DNA of 64,000 nt from Caldilineaceae bacterium SB0661_bin_34 (GTDB lineage: Bacteria > Chloroflexota > Anaerolineae > Caldilineales > Caldilineaceae), in contig VXMJ01000029.1 in the NCBI GenBank assembly GCA_009841145.1, positions 1 through 64,000 on the forward strand, read 5' to 3'. Shown here in pieces: positions 1 through 10,723 of the stretch. The notes beneath the pieces were generated by a model that was not told the DNA's origin, did no database searches, and worked only from the letters and a program-made list of their open reading frames with translations. Position numbers and translations under genes: made by a program. Every line of letters begins with the position of its first letter. Position 1 is the stretch's first letter.

Positions 1-240
1 GATGTCCGCCGGGCTCTCTTGTTTGCAGGACACGATTATAGCACAGGTGTACAGGATTGTGCCTGTCGCACCGACTGCGTAGTCAGAAATATAAGCCCCC
101 TCGGTCCAAGGAGGACCGGTTCGACTTGCCGGCTCGCATGGGCTGGTTTGGATTCTCGCAGGGCATCTGCGCCGAGCGCCCAGCGTGGCCGGGTGGGGTC
201 CAAACGTCGCGCTTCTCGTGGTCATGGCAGTGTGCCTGTG

Positions 241-330
241 GCGAACCGGATCCGATTCGCCGACCCGCCGAATGGTTTTGGCATCCCGCCTACGGGTAGA
301 ATTGTTGGGATACCGAATCGGTTTTGCATC
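241..330. promoter_or_regulatory. Candidate operator region upstream of rhaB: near-perfect 20-bp palindrome plus two related CCGAAT-containing repeats
   Basis: GCGAACCGGATCCGATTCGC at 241-260; CCGAATGGTTTTGGCATC at 268-285; CCGAATCGGTTTTGCATC at 313-330. Confidence 0.4.
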
Positions 331-408
331 GTCTCCGTCCCTGCGTTTCCGGCTGTTTGCCCCGACTGTCGATCCCCTGCCCCACGCCCCCCAACCACGG
401 AATGCATC

Positions 409-1905
409 TTGACCTACCTGGCTGTTGATCTGGGCGCGGACAGCGGGCGCGTCATGGCCGGCCGGCTGACTGACCGCGGCTTGCAACTTTCCGAAGTCCA
501 CCGCTTTCCCAATGTGCCGGTGAGCGTGCACGGAACGCTGCACTGGAACATTCTTGGGATTTGGCACGAAATCCAGGAAGGCCTGCGCAAGGCCGCCGGC
601 TTGGGCGAACCGGTCCAGGGATTGGGCCTGGACACTTGGGGCTGCGACTTCGGGTTGTTGGATGCCCAGGATCGGCTGTTGGGAAATCCGGTGCACTACC
701 GGGATGCCAGGACCAACGGCATACTGGAGGAGGCGTTTCGCATTCAGGCGCGGGACGAGATTTTCGCCTGCACCGGCATCCAGTTCATTCCACTCAATAC
801 GCTGTATCAGTTGCTGGCACTCAAGCGCCTATCCCCGCAGGACCTGCAGATGGCCGCCAGTTTGCTCATGATCCCGGACCTGCTGAATTTCTGGCTTACC
901 GGTGTCAAGGCCGCAGAATTCTCGATTGCTACCACAACCCAGTGTTTCGACCCGTCCACCATGGACTGGTCCGGTGAACTGCTGGCGGCATTCGAACTAC
1001 CAGAAAGCCTGTTTCAGCCCATTGTGCATCCGGGTTACACCCTTGGGCCACTCCTGCCGGATCTCGCCGCGGCGGTCGGACTGCCGGCCGTGCCGGTGAC
1101 CGTTCCCGCCTGTCACGACACGGGTTCCGCGGTCGCCGCGGTGCCGTCGTCGGACCCCAACGCTGTCTGGATAAGTTCGGGTACCTGGTCGATCATGGGG
1201 GTGACCGTTCCGGACGCGGTGCTGCATGCCAAGGCACTGGCCGGTAACTTCACCAACGAAGGCGGTGTGGAGAGGACGTTCCGCTTCTGCAAAAACATCA
1301 TGGGGCTTTGGCTAATCCAGGAGTGTCGGCGAACCTGGATGCGCGCCGGGGAAACCTACAGTTACGCCGAACTCGGCGCCATGGTCCAGGCGAACACGCG
1401 CAGCCCGTCGATTGTGGACCCGGACCACGAAGTGTTCCTTGCCCCGGGCGACATGCCACTCCGCCTCCAGACCTATTGCCGCGCCAGCGGCCAGCCGGTG
1501 CCGGAGACAAAGCAGGCGATTTTGTCCTGTATCGTCGACAGCCTGGCCTTGAAGTACAGGTGGGTGTTGACGCGGTTGGAGGATGCTCTGGATCGCCAAC
1601 TGGGCACCATCCATGTTGTGGGTGGTGGATCCCAACACTCGGCCCTGAATCAGGCCACTGCCGATGCCACGGGGCGACCGGTTGTTGCCGGTCCGGCGGA
1701 AGCTACCGCGACCGGCAACATTCTGATTCAAGCCGTGGCCAATGGCGCGATGGATTCGTTCGGTCAAATGGGGACGGTATCTGCCGAATCCGTCTCGTTG
1801 GAGGGTTTCGAACCCGCCACCGCGTCCGGACAACGCGCCGAATGGGACGCAAGCTACCAAAAACTTGAACAACTTGTGGCCCACCCGGTTTCGATCGGCG
1901 CTTAG
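409..1905 (+). CDS. rhaB: Rhamnulokinase (FGGY sugar kinase); probable TTG start inside the 19..1905 ORF
   Basis: [16 protein letters not shown]-terminus, [42 protein letters not shown] motifs of FGGY/rhamnulokinase; upstream part of ORF does not look coding. Confidence 0.9.
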   Translation: MTYLAVDLGADSGRVMAGRLTDRGLQLSEVHRFPNVPVSVHGTLHWNILGIWHEIQEGLRKAAGLGEPVQGLGLDTWGCDFGLLDAQDRLLGNPVHYRDARTNGILEEAFRIQARDEIFACTGIQFIPLNTLYQLLALKRLSPQDLQMAASLLMIPDLLNFWLTGVKAAEFSIATTTQCFDPSTMDWSGELLAAFELPESLFQPIVHPGYTLGPLLPDLAAAVGLPAVPVTVPACHDTGSAVAAVPSSDPNAVWISSGTWSIMGVTVPDAVLHAKALAGNFTNEGGVERTFRFCKNIMGLWLIQECRRTWMRAGETYSYAELGAMVQANTRSPSIVDPDHEVFLAPGDMPLRLQTYCRASGQPVPETKQAILSCIVDSLALKYRWVLTRLEDALDRQLGTIHVVGGGSQHSALNQATADATGRPVVAGPAEATATGNILIQAVANGAMDSFGQMGTVSAESVSLEGFEPATASGQRAEWDASYQKLEQLVAHPVSIGA

Positions 1906-1946
1906 CTTCCCGGAATCCCTGTCGGCCCCAACGTTTAATTCGCCCA

Positions 1947-3215
1947 ATGCCAAGGAACAACCACTTGCCCATGTCTGATCACGACGCTGCCTGGGACCTG
2001 CTGGCCGAGTCCATGACCAACCAGGGTTTGGATGTCGAAACGGTCAAGGACAACATCAAGAATCACCACATCGAAACCCCAAGCTGGGGCTACGCCAACA
2101 GCGGCACTCGTTTCAAGGCGTTCCCGTGGTCCGGCGCCGCCCAAACGACGCGGGAGAAGCTGGAGGACGCTGCGATGGTGCATCGCATGACCGGCATCGC
2201 GTCCTCGGTGGCACTGCACATCCCGTGGGACGTGCCCGAGGACAACGACTACGCGGGGGTGTTGCAGTACGCGTCCGAGCTGGGCATTCGCATCGGAGCC
2301 ATCAACCCCAACGTATTCCAAGACAACGAATATCGTCTGGGATCGTTCGGCAATCCCGATCCGGCCATCAGGGAACAGGGCTTGGACCACATCCTTGAGT
2401 GCTGCGAAATCATGGACAAGACCGGTAGCGATCTTCTCAGCCTCTGGTTTGCCGACGGGACCAACTATGCGGGTCAGGACTCGCTGCTGGCACGCAAGCG
2501 GCGGTTCGAACAAGGCCTTGAGGTTGTGTCCAAGCACTTGCCGGCGGACAGCCGCATGCTGATCGAGTACAAGTTCTTCGAACCCGCCTTCTACAGCACC
2601 GACGTACCGGATTGGGGCACGGCTTACGCTTGGTCGCTGAAACTGGGTGATCAGGCTCAGGTTCTCGTGGATTTGGGACATCACGCCCAGGCGGTGAACA
2701 TCGAGCAAATCGTTACGTTCCTGCTCGACGAAGGCAAGCTGGGCGGCTTCCACTTCAACAACCGCAAGTATGCGGACGACGATCTGATCGTCGGTTCGGT
2801 CAACCCCTACGAACTGTTCCTCATCTACAACGAACTGGTCGCGGCGGAACAGAGCGAGGTCGAACACATCCGGACCGGGGCTGCGAACGTGGCGTACATG
2901 ATCGATCAGGCCCACAATGTGGAAGGCAAGCTGGCGCCAATGATTTTGTCGGTCCTGAACTGCCAGGAGGCCTACGCCAAGGCCCAGCTTGTGCCCCGGA
3001 AACGCCTGAAGGAACTTCAGGAGGAAGGTCGGGTGCTTGAAGCACACCATCTGTTGACCGAAGTGAGCCGGACGGATGTGCGTCCGCTCCTGGCTCAGGT
3101 CCGCACGGAGATGGATGTCCCCGTGGATCCCATCGGTGCCTACTTTGCCAGCGGCTATGAAGCCGAAATCAGTGAAGAGCGCGGGCTTTCCACAATCTCC
3201 GGTGGCTATCAGTAG
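1947..3215 (+). CDS. rhaI: L-rhamnose isomerase (RhaI-type sugar isomerase)
   Basis: [68 protein letters not shown]; next to rhaB and rhaM. Confidence 0.85.
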   Translation: MPRNNHLPMSDHDAAWDLLAESMTNQGLDVETVKDNIKNHHIETPSWGYANSGTRFKAFPWSGAAQTTREKLEDAAMVHRMTGIASSVALHIPWDVPEDNDYAGVLQYASELGIRIGAINPNVFQDNEYRLGSFGNPDPAIREQGLDHILECCEIMDKTGSDLLSLWFADGTNYAGQDSLLARKRRFEQGLEVVSKHLPADSRMLIEYKFFEPAFYSTDVPDWGTAYAWSLKLGDQAQVLVDLGHHAQAVNIEQIVTFLLDEGKLGGFHFNNRKYADDDLIVGSVNPYELFLIYNELVAAEQSEVEHIRTGAANVAYMIDQAHNVEGKLAPMILSVLNCQEAYAKAQLVPRKRLKELQEEGRVLEAHHLLTEVSRTDVRPLLAQVRTEMDVPVDPIGAYFASGYEAEISEERGLSTISGGYQ

Positions 3216-3239
3216 CCGGCATCTGGAGAGGTATCTGCA

Positions 3240-3944
3240 ATGAACATTCTGCGTTACAGCTCGGACGTTGAGGAGTCGCAGCTACGCCAGGCGATCGTGG
3301 AAACGGGCCGCATAGGCTATGCGAAGGGGTTCCTGGCTGCAAACAACGGCAACATCTCCGGTCGGCTGGAGGACGGCACGATCGTTATTTCGCCTACCGG
3401 CCTGTGCAAGGGCCGCATGTCGGAGGACGATCTCTTTCGATTGCAACCGGACGGGACTGTGGTGTCTTCGCCGACGGACGAGTCCCTGAGTATCTCGTCG
3501 GAGACTCCGATGCACCTTGCCGCACTTCGCATTCGCCCGGATCGTCAGGCATGCCTCCACGCCCATCCAACTTTTTGCATTGCACTCAGCGTGGCCGACA
3601 GGCCACTTCTGCCACTGATGGTTCCTGAAGTGGCGGTGGTACTCGGAAACATTCCGACCAGCGATTTTGGTCTTCCCTCATCGGACGACGACGTGCGGAT
3701 TATCCGGGACCTGGTTGCGGAGCACGATGCCCTGATCCTGCGCAACCACGGCAGCTTGACGCTGGGGCGCCATCTGGACGAGGCCCTGATTCACTTGGAG
3801 CGCATGGAGCACGCAGCCGAGGTTCAGGTCCTGGCTTCCCTGATGGGCGAGGTGAACCTGTATCCGCCGAGCATGTATCCGCAGTTGGCAGCCCTGCGCC
3901 GTCGCATGTTCCCCAATGCCGGCCGGGCCGGCACCGGTCCCTGA
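3240..3944 (+). CDS. Class II aldolase/adducin-family protein (fuculose/rhamnulose-phosphate aldolase-like)
   Basis: GFLAANNGNISGRL, ISPTGLCKGRM, ACLHAHPTFCIALSV, LILRNHGSLTLG metal-binding motifs. Confidence 0.85.
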   Translation: MNILRYSSDVEESQLRQAIVETGRIGYAKGFLAANNGNISGRLEDGTIVISPTGLCKGRMSEDDLFRLQPDGTVVSSPTDESLSISSETPMHLAALRIRPDRQACLHAHPTFCIALSVADRPLLPLMVPEVAVVLGNIPTSDFGLPSSDDDVRIIRDLVAEHDALILRNHGSLTLGRHLDEALIHLERMEHAAEVQVLASLMGEVNLYPPSMYPQLAALRRRMFPNAGRAGTGP

Positions 3945-4065
3945 ACCCGGGCACAGTGCCGCGACCGTCAAACTGCTCTGGCTCTGTTGCAATTCAGACC
4001 TCTGCCTACGCATTCTGAGCTTCTGAAGTTCATCGAGTACTGCCAGCACTGATTCATCGACCCAA

Positions 4066-6132
4066 GTGAGAACCGCAATGCCTGCCAACCTTTGGAACGA
4101 CGCCGAAGCTGCCCGGTTGCCAGCCCTGGATGGACTGGTCTACCGAAGCAATCTGCTCGGCCGGGATCGGACCGTCTGCAACATCTTCGGAGGCAACACG
4201 AGCGTCAAGCTAACGGAGCAGGACCACCTGGGGCGCGATGTGGAAGTGCTTTGGGTCAAGGGTTCGGGCAGCGATGTCCTGACAATTACGGAGCAGGGGT
4301 TTGCCGGTTTGCGCCAGGCCGAGATTCTTCCTCTGATGGCCAGGGATGAGATGTCGGACGAAGAGATGGTCGAGTATCTTTCCCACACGGTACATGCTCT
4401 CGACCGACCGCGCCAGTCGATCGAGACGTTGTTGCATGGCTTCACACCGGCAGTCCATGTGGATCACACCCATCCGGATTCGGTGATAAGCCTTGCCTGC
4501 CTGCCCGACGGCAAGGCGGAGTGCGCGAAGGTGTGGGGCGACCGAATGGTTTGGGTGGACTACATCCGGCCCGGATTCACCCTGAGCAAGTGGATTGGCG
4601 AAGGCCTGCGTGCTCACCCTCAGGCCGAGTGTGTGGTGATGGGCAAGCATGGGCTTGTCACTTGGGGGGAATCCAGCCTTTCGTGTTACGAGAGCACACT
4701 GTCGATCATTGCCGAAGCGGAAGACTACGTTGCGACGAGGCGACGGACGGTCTCGGCAGGTGTCTCCCTGCCGGACGTTCTACCGTCCGGGATTTGGGCA
4801 CGCGTGTTGCCGGTGGTCAGGGGTTTGGTGTCCGCGCGGAGGCCCGCCGTCCTCAAGCGGGACGACAGTCCGGAGGTGTTGGCGTTTCTGGCCCAGGCGG
4901 GCATCGAGGCGGCCACGCAGATTGGGGCGGCTTGTCCCGATCATCTCGTTCACACCAAGCGGCTGCCCCTGTTTGTCGCCTGGCATCCAGACCAAGGCGA
5001 GGACGTCGAGGTCCTGATCGAACGCCTTCGCGATGGCATGGATCGGTTCGTTGCCGATTATGAGGAGTACTTCGCTGCCAATGCCGCATCCGGCGACGAG
5101 ATGACGGATCCCTATCCGCGGGTGATCCTGATTCCGGGCCTCGGCATGATCAACACCGGAGCGGACGCCAATGCCGCGGACATCAGCAACCAGTTGTACT
5201 ACCGTGCCATCGATGTCATCAACGGTTCACAGGCGGTGGACAAGTTCGTCAGCTTGACTCCGGAGGAGGCCTTTGGCATCGAGTACTGGCCTCTGGAACT
5301 GTACAAGCTGTCCCTCAAGCCCCCGCCGCGCGAACTGGCGGGACGCGTGGTGGCTGTCACGGGCGGTGGCTCCGGGATTGGCCGGGCTACGGCCCTGCGC
5401 TTGGCGGCCGATGACGCCCATGTCGCAATTCTTGACATAAATATGGACGCAGCCAATGCGACTGCGTCCGTGATTGAGGAGCGGCATGGTACGGGACGCG
5501 CCGTTGCGCTCCAATGCGACGTGACGGATGCGGACGCCGTGGACCGGGCCATGGAAGAGGTGGTTCTGGCCTACGGTGGCATTGACATTCTGGTGAGCAA
5601 TGCGGGCATGGCCATCGCGGGTGCCATCGAGGATACGACCGATGCCGAATGGCAACGGACCATGGACATTCTGGCCAAGGGTTACTTCCAGGTCAGTCGC
5701 GCGGCGTTTCGCGTCTGGAAGGGACAGGGGATGGGCGGCAGTCTGATATACGTGGTGAGTAAGAACGCCGTGTACGCGGGCAGAAACGCATCCGTTTACA
5801 GTGCGGCAAAGGCCGCGGAATTGCACATGGCCCGGTGCCTGGCCGAAGAAGGTGGAGCCGCCGGGATTCGTGTCAACTGCGTGTTGCCCGATGCCGTCAT
5901 CCAGGGCAGCGGAATCTGGGATGCCGGGTGGAGGGAAGCCAGGGCATCGAGCTACGGCATTGAGGAGGATGAACTCGCAGAGTTCTATCGCCAACGGACC
6001 ACTTTGAAAGTCAATGTCACACCCGACCACATCGCGGAGGCAATTTCGTTCCTGGCTGGTCCCAGGGCCTCCCGCACCACCGGGGGCGCGCTGACCGTGG
6101 ACGGAGGCGTGCCGGCAGCCTTTGTAAGATAG
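4066..6132 (+). CDS. Bifunctional rhamnulose-1-phosphate aldolase / short-chain (lactaldehyde) dehydrogenase
   Basis: N-terminal class II aldolase (GGNTSVK, HTHPDSVISLAC, GKHGLVTWG) fused to SDR (VVAVTGGGSGIGRA, VSNAGMA, YSAAKAAELHMARCLA). Confidence 0.9.
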   Translation: MRTAMPANLWNDAEAARLPALDGLVYRSNLLGRDRTVCNIFGGNTSVKLTEQDHLGRDVEVLWVKGSGSDVLTITEQGFAGLRQAEILPLMARDEMSDEEMVEYLSHTVHALDRPRQSIETLLHGFTPAVHVDHTHPDSVISLACLPDGKAECAKVWGDRMVWVDYIRPGFTLSKWIGEGLRAHPQAECVVMGKHGLVTWGESSLSCYESTLSIIAEAEDYVATRRRTVSAGVSLPDVLPSGIWARVLPVVRGLVSARRPAVLKRDDSPEVLAFLAQAGIEAATQIGAACPDHLVHTKRLPLFVAWHPDQGEDVEVLIERLRDGMDRFVADYEEYFAANAASGDEMTDPYPRVILIPGLGMINTGADANAADISNQLYYRAIDVINGSQAVDKFVSLTPEEAFGIEYWPLELYKLSLKPPPRELAGRVVAVTGGGSGIGRATALRLAADDAHVAILDINMDAANATASVIEERHGTGRAVALQCDVTDADAVDRAMEEVVLAYGGIDILVSNAGMAIAGAIEDTTDAEWQRTMDILAKGYFQVSRAAFRVWKGQGMGGSLIYVVSKNAVYAGRNASVYSAAKAAELHMARCLAEEGGAAGIRVNCVLPDAVIQGSGIWDAGWREARASSYGIEEDELAEFYRQRTTLKVNVTPDHIAEAISFLAGPRASRTTGGALTVDGGVPAAFVR

Positions 6133-6179
6133 TTCCGGATCGTTCGATCCGACCCCCATGCAATCCAGGAACAAGCCCA

Positions 6180-6499
6180 TGAACCGTGTTGGATTCCTGC
6201 TCAAGGTTAAGGAGGACATGATCCCGGAGTACAAGCGCCACCACGAGAAAGTGTGGCCCGAGATGCTGGAAGCCCTGAGGCGCACCGGCTGGCACAACTA
6301 CTCCCTGTTCATGCGTGAAGACGGCCTAATGTTCGGCTACTTTGAGACGCCGCATGATCTTGACACTGCCCTGGCGGGCATGGACAAGGAAGAGATCAAC
6401 ACCAGGTGGCAGGACTTGATGGCACCGTTCTTCGAGGGTGCCGGTGAACACGCCGACAAGATGATGGTCGAGCTGGAGGAAGTCTTCCACCTGGATTGA
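6180..6499 (+). CDS. rhaM: L-rhamnose mutarotase
   Basis: MNRVGFLLKVKEDMIPEYKRHHEKVWPEMLEALRRTGWHNYSLFM...LFGYFE; typical RhaM size and motifs. Confidence 0.88.
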
Positions 6500-6524
6500 C
6501 ACCAGGGACAGGCAGGGGGATGGT

Positions 6525-7988
6525 TTGATGCCTGAGCGGACGATGCGACCGGTTCGGATCGGGGTTTTCGGCATAGGCCTGGCGGCCTACTGGCCTCAGT
6601 TCCCCGGAATGAAACCCCGTTTGGAGGGATACCAGAAGTCGGTCGAAGACCGGGTCGCGGCGATGGGCGTGGAAGTGGTGTCCGCCGGCCTCGTCGACGA
6701 TGCCCCCGGCGCGCAGGCGGCAGGGGATCAATTCGCCACTGCAGCCGTGGATCTGATTCTCTGCTACGTGGGGACCTATGCCACGTCGTCCCAGGTTTTG
6801 CCCGCGGTCCAACGGCACCGGGCCCCCGTGCTCATCCTCAACCTGCAGCCGGTGCCCGCCATGGACATGGAACGGACGGACACCGGGGAGTGGTTGGCCA
6901 ATGGATCGGTCGTCAGTGTCCCCGAGATTTCAAATGCGTTTGCGCGCAGCGGTATCCAATTCAACGTAGTGACCGGCTTGCTGGAACCAGTCGGCGGGGA
7001 CGTGGATCGATATCACACGGACGCCTTCCTGGAGATTGAGGAGTGGATCAAGGCCGCCGCGGTCAAGAACGGCCTCTCGCGGGGTCGGATCGGATTTTTG
7101 GGCCACACCTACCCCGGCATGCTGGACATGTACTCTGATTTGACCATGGCCCATGCCCATTTGGGTTTGCACATCGAAGTGCTCGAGATGGAGGACCTTG
7201 AGAAGCGGGTCGAGTCGGTTACCGATTCCCAGGTGGCGACCAAGGAGACCGAAATCCGCGACGTGTTTGAGTTTGTGCCTCCCGGACGTGACCGCATCTC
7301 AATGGCGGTCACCGACGAAGGGCTGAACTGGTCGGCGCGCGTGGCCTGTGGCTTGGACATTCTGGTCGAGGACTTCGAACTCGACGGGTTGGCCTATTAC
7401 TACCGGGGCTTGGACGGAAACAAATTCGAGGAACTGGGTGCCAGCCTTATCGTCGGCAACTCGCTGCTCACTGGTCGCGGCATTCCGGCGGCCGGCGAAG
7501 GCGATTTGAAGACCTGCATCGCAATGTTGATTATGGACAGATTGGGGGCAGGAGGATCGTTCACCGAGTTCTACGGCATGGACCTCAACGACCGCATTTT
7601 GCTGATGGGACACGATGGTCCCGGTCATGTTGCAATCAGCGAGGGCAGGCCGTCGTTGCGCGGGCTGGGCCTGTTCCACGGCAAGCGCGGCTACGGGCTC
7701 TCGGTACAGTTCAACGTCAAGTTGGGTCCGGTTACGATTCTGTGTGTCAGCCAGACGGTGGACGGCCGGTTCAAGATGATTGCCGCCCACGGCATGTCAG
7801 AACCGGGACCCACGCTGCAGGTGGGCAACACCAATTCACGCATCCGCTTCGCGCTCGATGTTCCCGAATTCATGGCCCGATGGGCAGCCGAAGGCCCGAC
7901 TCATCATGTGGCGCTGGGGGTGGGCGATCAAACCAGTCGTCTGCAGAAGCTGGCTCGCCTGTTGGACATCGAGCTGGCAATCGTGTGA
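6525..7988 (+). CDS. L-fucose/L-arabinose isomerase-family protein
   Basis: Overall FucI/AraA-like organisation (GVFGIGLAAYWPQFPG N-terminus, GHDGPGHVAISEGRP, C-terminal HHVALGVGD); in rhamnose operon. Confidence 0.75.
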   Translation: MMPERTMRPVRIGVFGIGLAAYWPQFPGMKPRLEGYQKSVEDRVAAMGVEVVSAGLVDDAPGAQAAGDQFATAAVDLILCYVGTYATSSQVLPAVQRHRAPVLILNLQPVPAMDMERTDTGEWLANGSVVSVPEISNAFARSGIQFNVVTGLLEPVGGDVDRYHTDAFLEIEEWIKAAAVKNGLSRGRIGFLGHTYPGMLDMYSDLTMAHAHLGLHIEVLEMEDLEKRVESVTDSQVATKETEIRDVFEFVPPGRDRISMAVTDEGLNWSARVACGLDILVEDFELDGLAYYYRGLDGNKFEELGASLIVGNSLLTGRGIPAAGEGDLKTCIAMLIMDRLGAGGSFTEFYGMDLNDRILLMGHDGPGHVAISEGRPSLRGLGLFHGKRGYGLSVQFNVKLGPVTILCVSQTVDGRFKMIAAHGMSEPGPTLQVGNTNSRIRFALDVPEFMARWAAEGPTHHVALGVGDQTSRLQKLARLLDIELAIV

Positions 7989-8045
7989 GACCGGAAACCC
8001 TGCGATGGAATCCAATTTCGGTAAACCAATGCGGAGAGTTTAAAC

Positions 8046-8933
8046 ATGGATACGACCACGGAATTCTTTGATTCAGAGCCGTTGGCACATGACGGTCCCG
8101 CGTTGCAGGAGCGCATGGAGCAGGACGGGTTCCTGTTCTTCCGCAACCGGGTTCCGGCAGACGCAATCCAGGACCTGTACGACCAAATCTGGGCCCTGTG
8201 CATCGAACAGGAATGGGTGGATGAACAGGGCAACATCCTGGTGGATCCACCCATCACCGAAGGCGAGGACCGGTTCTGGGCCGTCTACGATCCGTTGCAG
8301 AAGCTGGAGGCGTTCCACGCCCTGGCTCACGATTTCTCGATCGTCGATCCCTTAGCCCGCATGTTGGGTGAACCGGTGCTGGTGCACCCGCGCAACATCG
8401 GTCGCCTAAGCTTTCCCAAGGCCGAATACTTTGCGACCCCGCCCCACCAGGACTTCCCCCTGATTCAGGGGGTGGCCGAAACCTTCACGGGTTGGTTCCC
8501 GTTGATGGACTGTCCCGCCCCGCTGGGCGGGTTGACGGTGCTGCGCGGTTCCCACAGGCAGGGACTATACAGGGTGCACGATGCTCAAGGTGCCGGCGGC
8601 ATGGGCATCGACACGGACAAGCTCGGTTTCGGCTGGCAGACCATCGACTACAGGGTCGGAGATCTGCTGCTGTTCCACTCCCACACCGTGCACAAGGCCC
8701 TGCCCAACGTCAGTGGCGATCGGATTCGGATTTCGGTGGACTACCGGTATTCGGCCTTGTCCAAGCCCATCGTGGCGGATGGCCTGGAACCTCATTTTGG
8801 ACGACTGGCCTGGGATGAGATCTACGAAGGTTGGCAGGATCCGGATTTGCAGTACTACTGGCAGCGGATGCCGGTGCAGACCGTTGCGCGCGACGAGGAG
8901 CTGCGCGAAGCCTTGGCCGAAGAGGCTGCCTGA
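8046..8933 (+). CDS. Phytanoyl-CoA dioxygenase (PhyH)-family Fe(II)/2OG oxygenase
   Basis: PPHQDFPLIQ (HxD) and LLLFHSHTVHKALPN with distal His/Arg. Confidence 0.82.
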   Translation: MDTTTEFFDSEPLAHDGPALQERMEQDGFLFFRNRVPADAIQDLYDQIWALCIEQEWVDEQGNILVDPPITEGEDRFWAVYDPLQKLEAFHALAHDFSIVDPLARMLGEPVLVHPRNIGRLSFPKAEYFATPPHQDFPLIQGVAETFTGWFPLMDCPAPLGGLTVLRGSHRQGLYRVHDAQGAGGMGIDTDKLGFGWQTIDYRVGDLLLFHSHTVHKALPNVSGDRIRISVDYRYSALSKPIVADGLEPHFGRLAWDEIYEGWQDPDLQYYWQRMPVQTVARDEELREALAEEAA

Positions 8934-8992
8934 ACGTCTGGACTCAATCGGTTGCGCGGACTGACCGCGCGCCTAGCTAGAGCGTTCCGGAA

Positions 8993-9025
8993 CCGTCAGG
9001 CGGATATAATCCGCCGTTCTGACGG
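8993..9025. promoter_or_regulatory. Imperfect palindrome enclosing a TATAAT hexamer upstream of serS
   Basis: CCGTCAG-GCGGAT-ATA-ATCCGC-CGTT-CTGACGG; TATAAT at 9005-9010. Confidence 0.4.
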
Positions 9026-9054
9026 CAGCTCTGGGTGTTGGCGGGGGGATTTTC

Positions 9055-10341
9055 GTGCTTGATATTGCGTGGATGCGGGATAACCGCGAAGCTTTGGCAG
9101 CGGGCATGGCCTTGCTCGGGGCGGAGAATGCCCCTTGGGAGGAAGCCTTGGAACTCGACACGCGTCGTCGGTCGATATTGACAAAGGTTGAGGAGTACCG
9201 CCGCGAGCGAAACGAAGGTTCCAAACGGATTGGGGCCCTGTTCAAGGCGCAACGGCAGGATGAAGCCCAAAGCCTGCGCCAGCGGATGGTCATGATCAAC
9301 AGCCACATCTCCGAGTTGGAAGGTGAGTTGGCAGGAGTTGAGAAGAGCTTGGAGAACGCCATGCTCCAGATCCCAAACCTGCCGGAACCGGACGTACCCG
9401 TTTCCCTGGACGCAGAGGACTTTGCAGTCCTGAAGTCCCACGGTGAACTGGCCGAGTTCGACTTTGAACCCAAGCCGCACTGGGAACTGGGTGCGGGGTT
9501 GGGGATCATCGATCTGGAACGGGGTGTCAAGCTGGCCGGCAGTCGACAGTACATGCTGCGGGGCGTGGGAGCGCAGTTGCAGCGCGCGCTGATCACCTGG
9601 AGTCTCGATGTCCTCGTGACCGAGTTCGGATTCGAAGAGGTTTATCCGCCCTTCATGGTCCGGACTGACTGCATGGTCGGCACCGGCAACCTGCCCAAGT
9701 TCGGGGACGAACTGTTCCGCGACCATCAGGAGGACTACTGGTTGATCCCAACCGGCGAGGTGCCGGTTACCAACATGTATCGGGAGGAAATCCTTGGAGC
9801 AGCCGAATTACCGATCAGCCACGTGGCAAACACCCCCTGCTTCCGGCGCGAAAAGGTACATGCCGGCAAACATGCGCGCGGAATTCAACGCGTCCACCAG
9901 TTCCAGAAAGTGGAGATGGTCAAGTTTGTTGCACCGGAGGACGGGGCGCAGGCCTTGGAGGAATTGACCCTTGTAGCCGAATCCATGTTGGAGCGGCTCG
10001 GTCTGGCCTACCGCCGCATTGCCATCCCCACCGGTGACCTGTCCTTTGTGGCAGCCAAAAAGTACGACCTGGAGATTTGGGGAGCCGGCTGTGCCGAATG
10101 GCTTGAGGTTAGTTCGGTTTCTTGGTTTCGGGACTTCCAGGCGCGCCGGGCTCGCATCCGATATCGACCGGATGCCGACTCGCGGCCCCGATTCGTGCAT
10201 ACCTTGAACGGATCCGGTTTGGCGCTGCCGCGGATCATCATCGGCATTCTGGAGAATTTCCAACAGGAGGATGGTTCCGTACAGCTGCCCGAGGTGATTC
10301 GACCGTACATGGGCGGATTGTCCGAAATCACGCCTGTGTAG
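9055..10341 (+). CDS. serS: Seryl-tRNA synthetase
   Basis: Coiled-coil N-term (MLDIAWMRDNREALAAG), PPFMVRTDCMVGTGNLPKFGDELF, FRREKVHAGKHARGIQRVHQFQKVEMVKF, class II motif 3 LNGSGLALPRIIIGILENFQ; GTG start. Confidence 0.95.
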   Translation: MLDIAWMRDNREALAAGMALLGAENAPWEEALELDTRRRSILTKVEEYRRERNEGSKRIGALFKAQRQDEAQSLRQRMVMINSHISELEGELAGVEKSLENAMLQIPNLPEPDVPVSLDAEDFAVLKSHGELAEFDFEPKPHWELGAGLGIIDLERGVKLAGSRQYMLRGVGAQLQRALITWSLDVLVTEFGFEEVYPPFMVRTDCMVGTGNLPKFGDELFRDHQEDYWLIPTGEVPVTNMYREEILGAAELPISHVANTPCFRREKVHAGKHARGIQRVHQFQKVEMVKFVAPEDGAQALEELTLVAESMLERLGLAYRRIAIPTGDLSFVAAKKYDLEIWGAGCAEWLEVSSVSWFRDFQARRARIRYRPDADSRPRFVHTLNGSGLALPRIIIGILENFQQEDGSVQLPEVIRPYMGGLSEITPV

Positions 10342-10393
10342 GGTCTGGAGGAACTTCCACTGAAATCGGGTCATGCCAACTGGGCACACATTG

Positions 10394-10421
10394 TTGACTT
10401 GCACCGCGCGGTGCCTATAAT
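10394..10421 (+). promoter_or_regulatory. Sigma70-type promoter of tRNA cluster with palindromic spacer
   Basis: TTGACT (10394-10399), 16-nt spacer, TATAAT (10416-10421); spacer contains perfect palindrome GCACCGCGCGGTGC (10401-10414). Confidence 0.7.
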
Positions 10422-10479
10422 GGGCGCTCGTTGGCGGTCACCGGGCCAAGACATGGACCGAGCGCCCCTTCGACGGCCC

Positions 10480-10566
10480 GGGAGGATGGCCGAGTGGACT
10501 AAGGCGGTTGTCTTGAAAACAACTGTAGCCGAGAGGCTGCCGGGGGTTCGAATCCCTCTCCTCCCG
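10480..10566 (+). tRNA. tRNA-Ser(UGA)
   Basis: Acceptor GGGAGGA/TCCTCCC, anticodon loop CTTGAAA, long variable arm, T-loop TTCGAAT. Confidence 0.95.
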
Positions 10567-10590
10567 CCTGGCAGCCAACGGAATTGACAT

Positions 10591-10682
<92 letters not shown>

Positions 10683-10723
10683 GACATGGAACCTTGAGTT
10701 CCCGAATATGCCCAACGAGGCGC

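Noticed and set aside
1935-3050. 371-aa minus-strand ORF
   Set aside because: Antisense to the rhamnose isomerase gene; artefact of codon bias.
8934-9054. T-box riboswitch upstream of serS
   Set aside because: No T-box sequence or specifier stem could be recognised in the short leader; only the -10-spanning palindrome.
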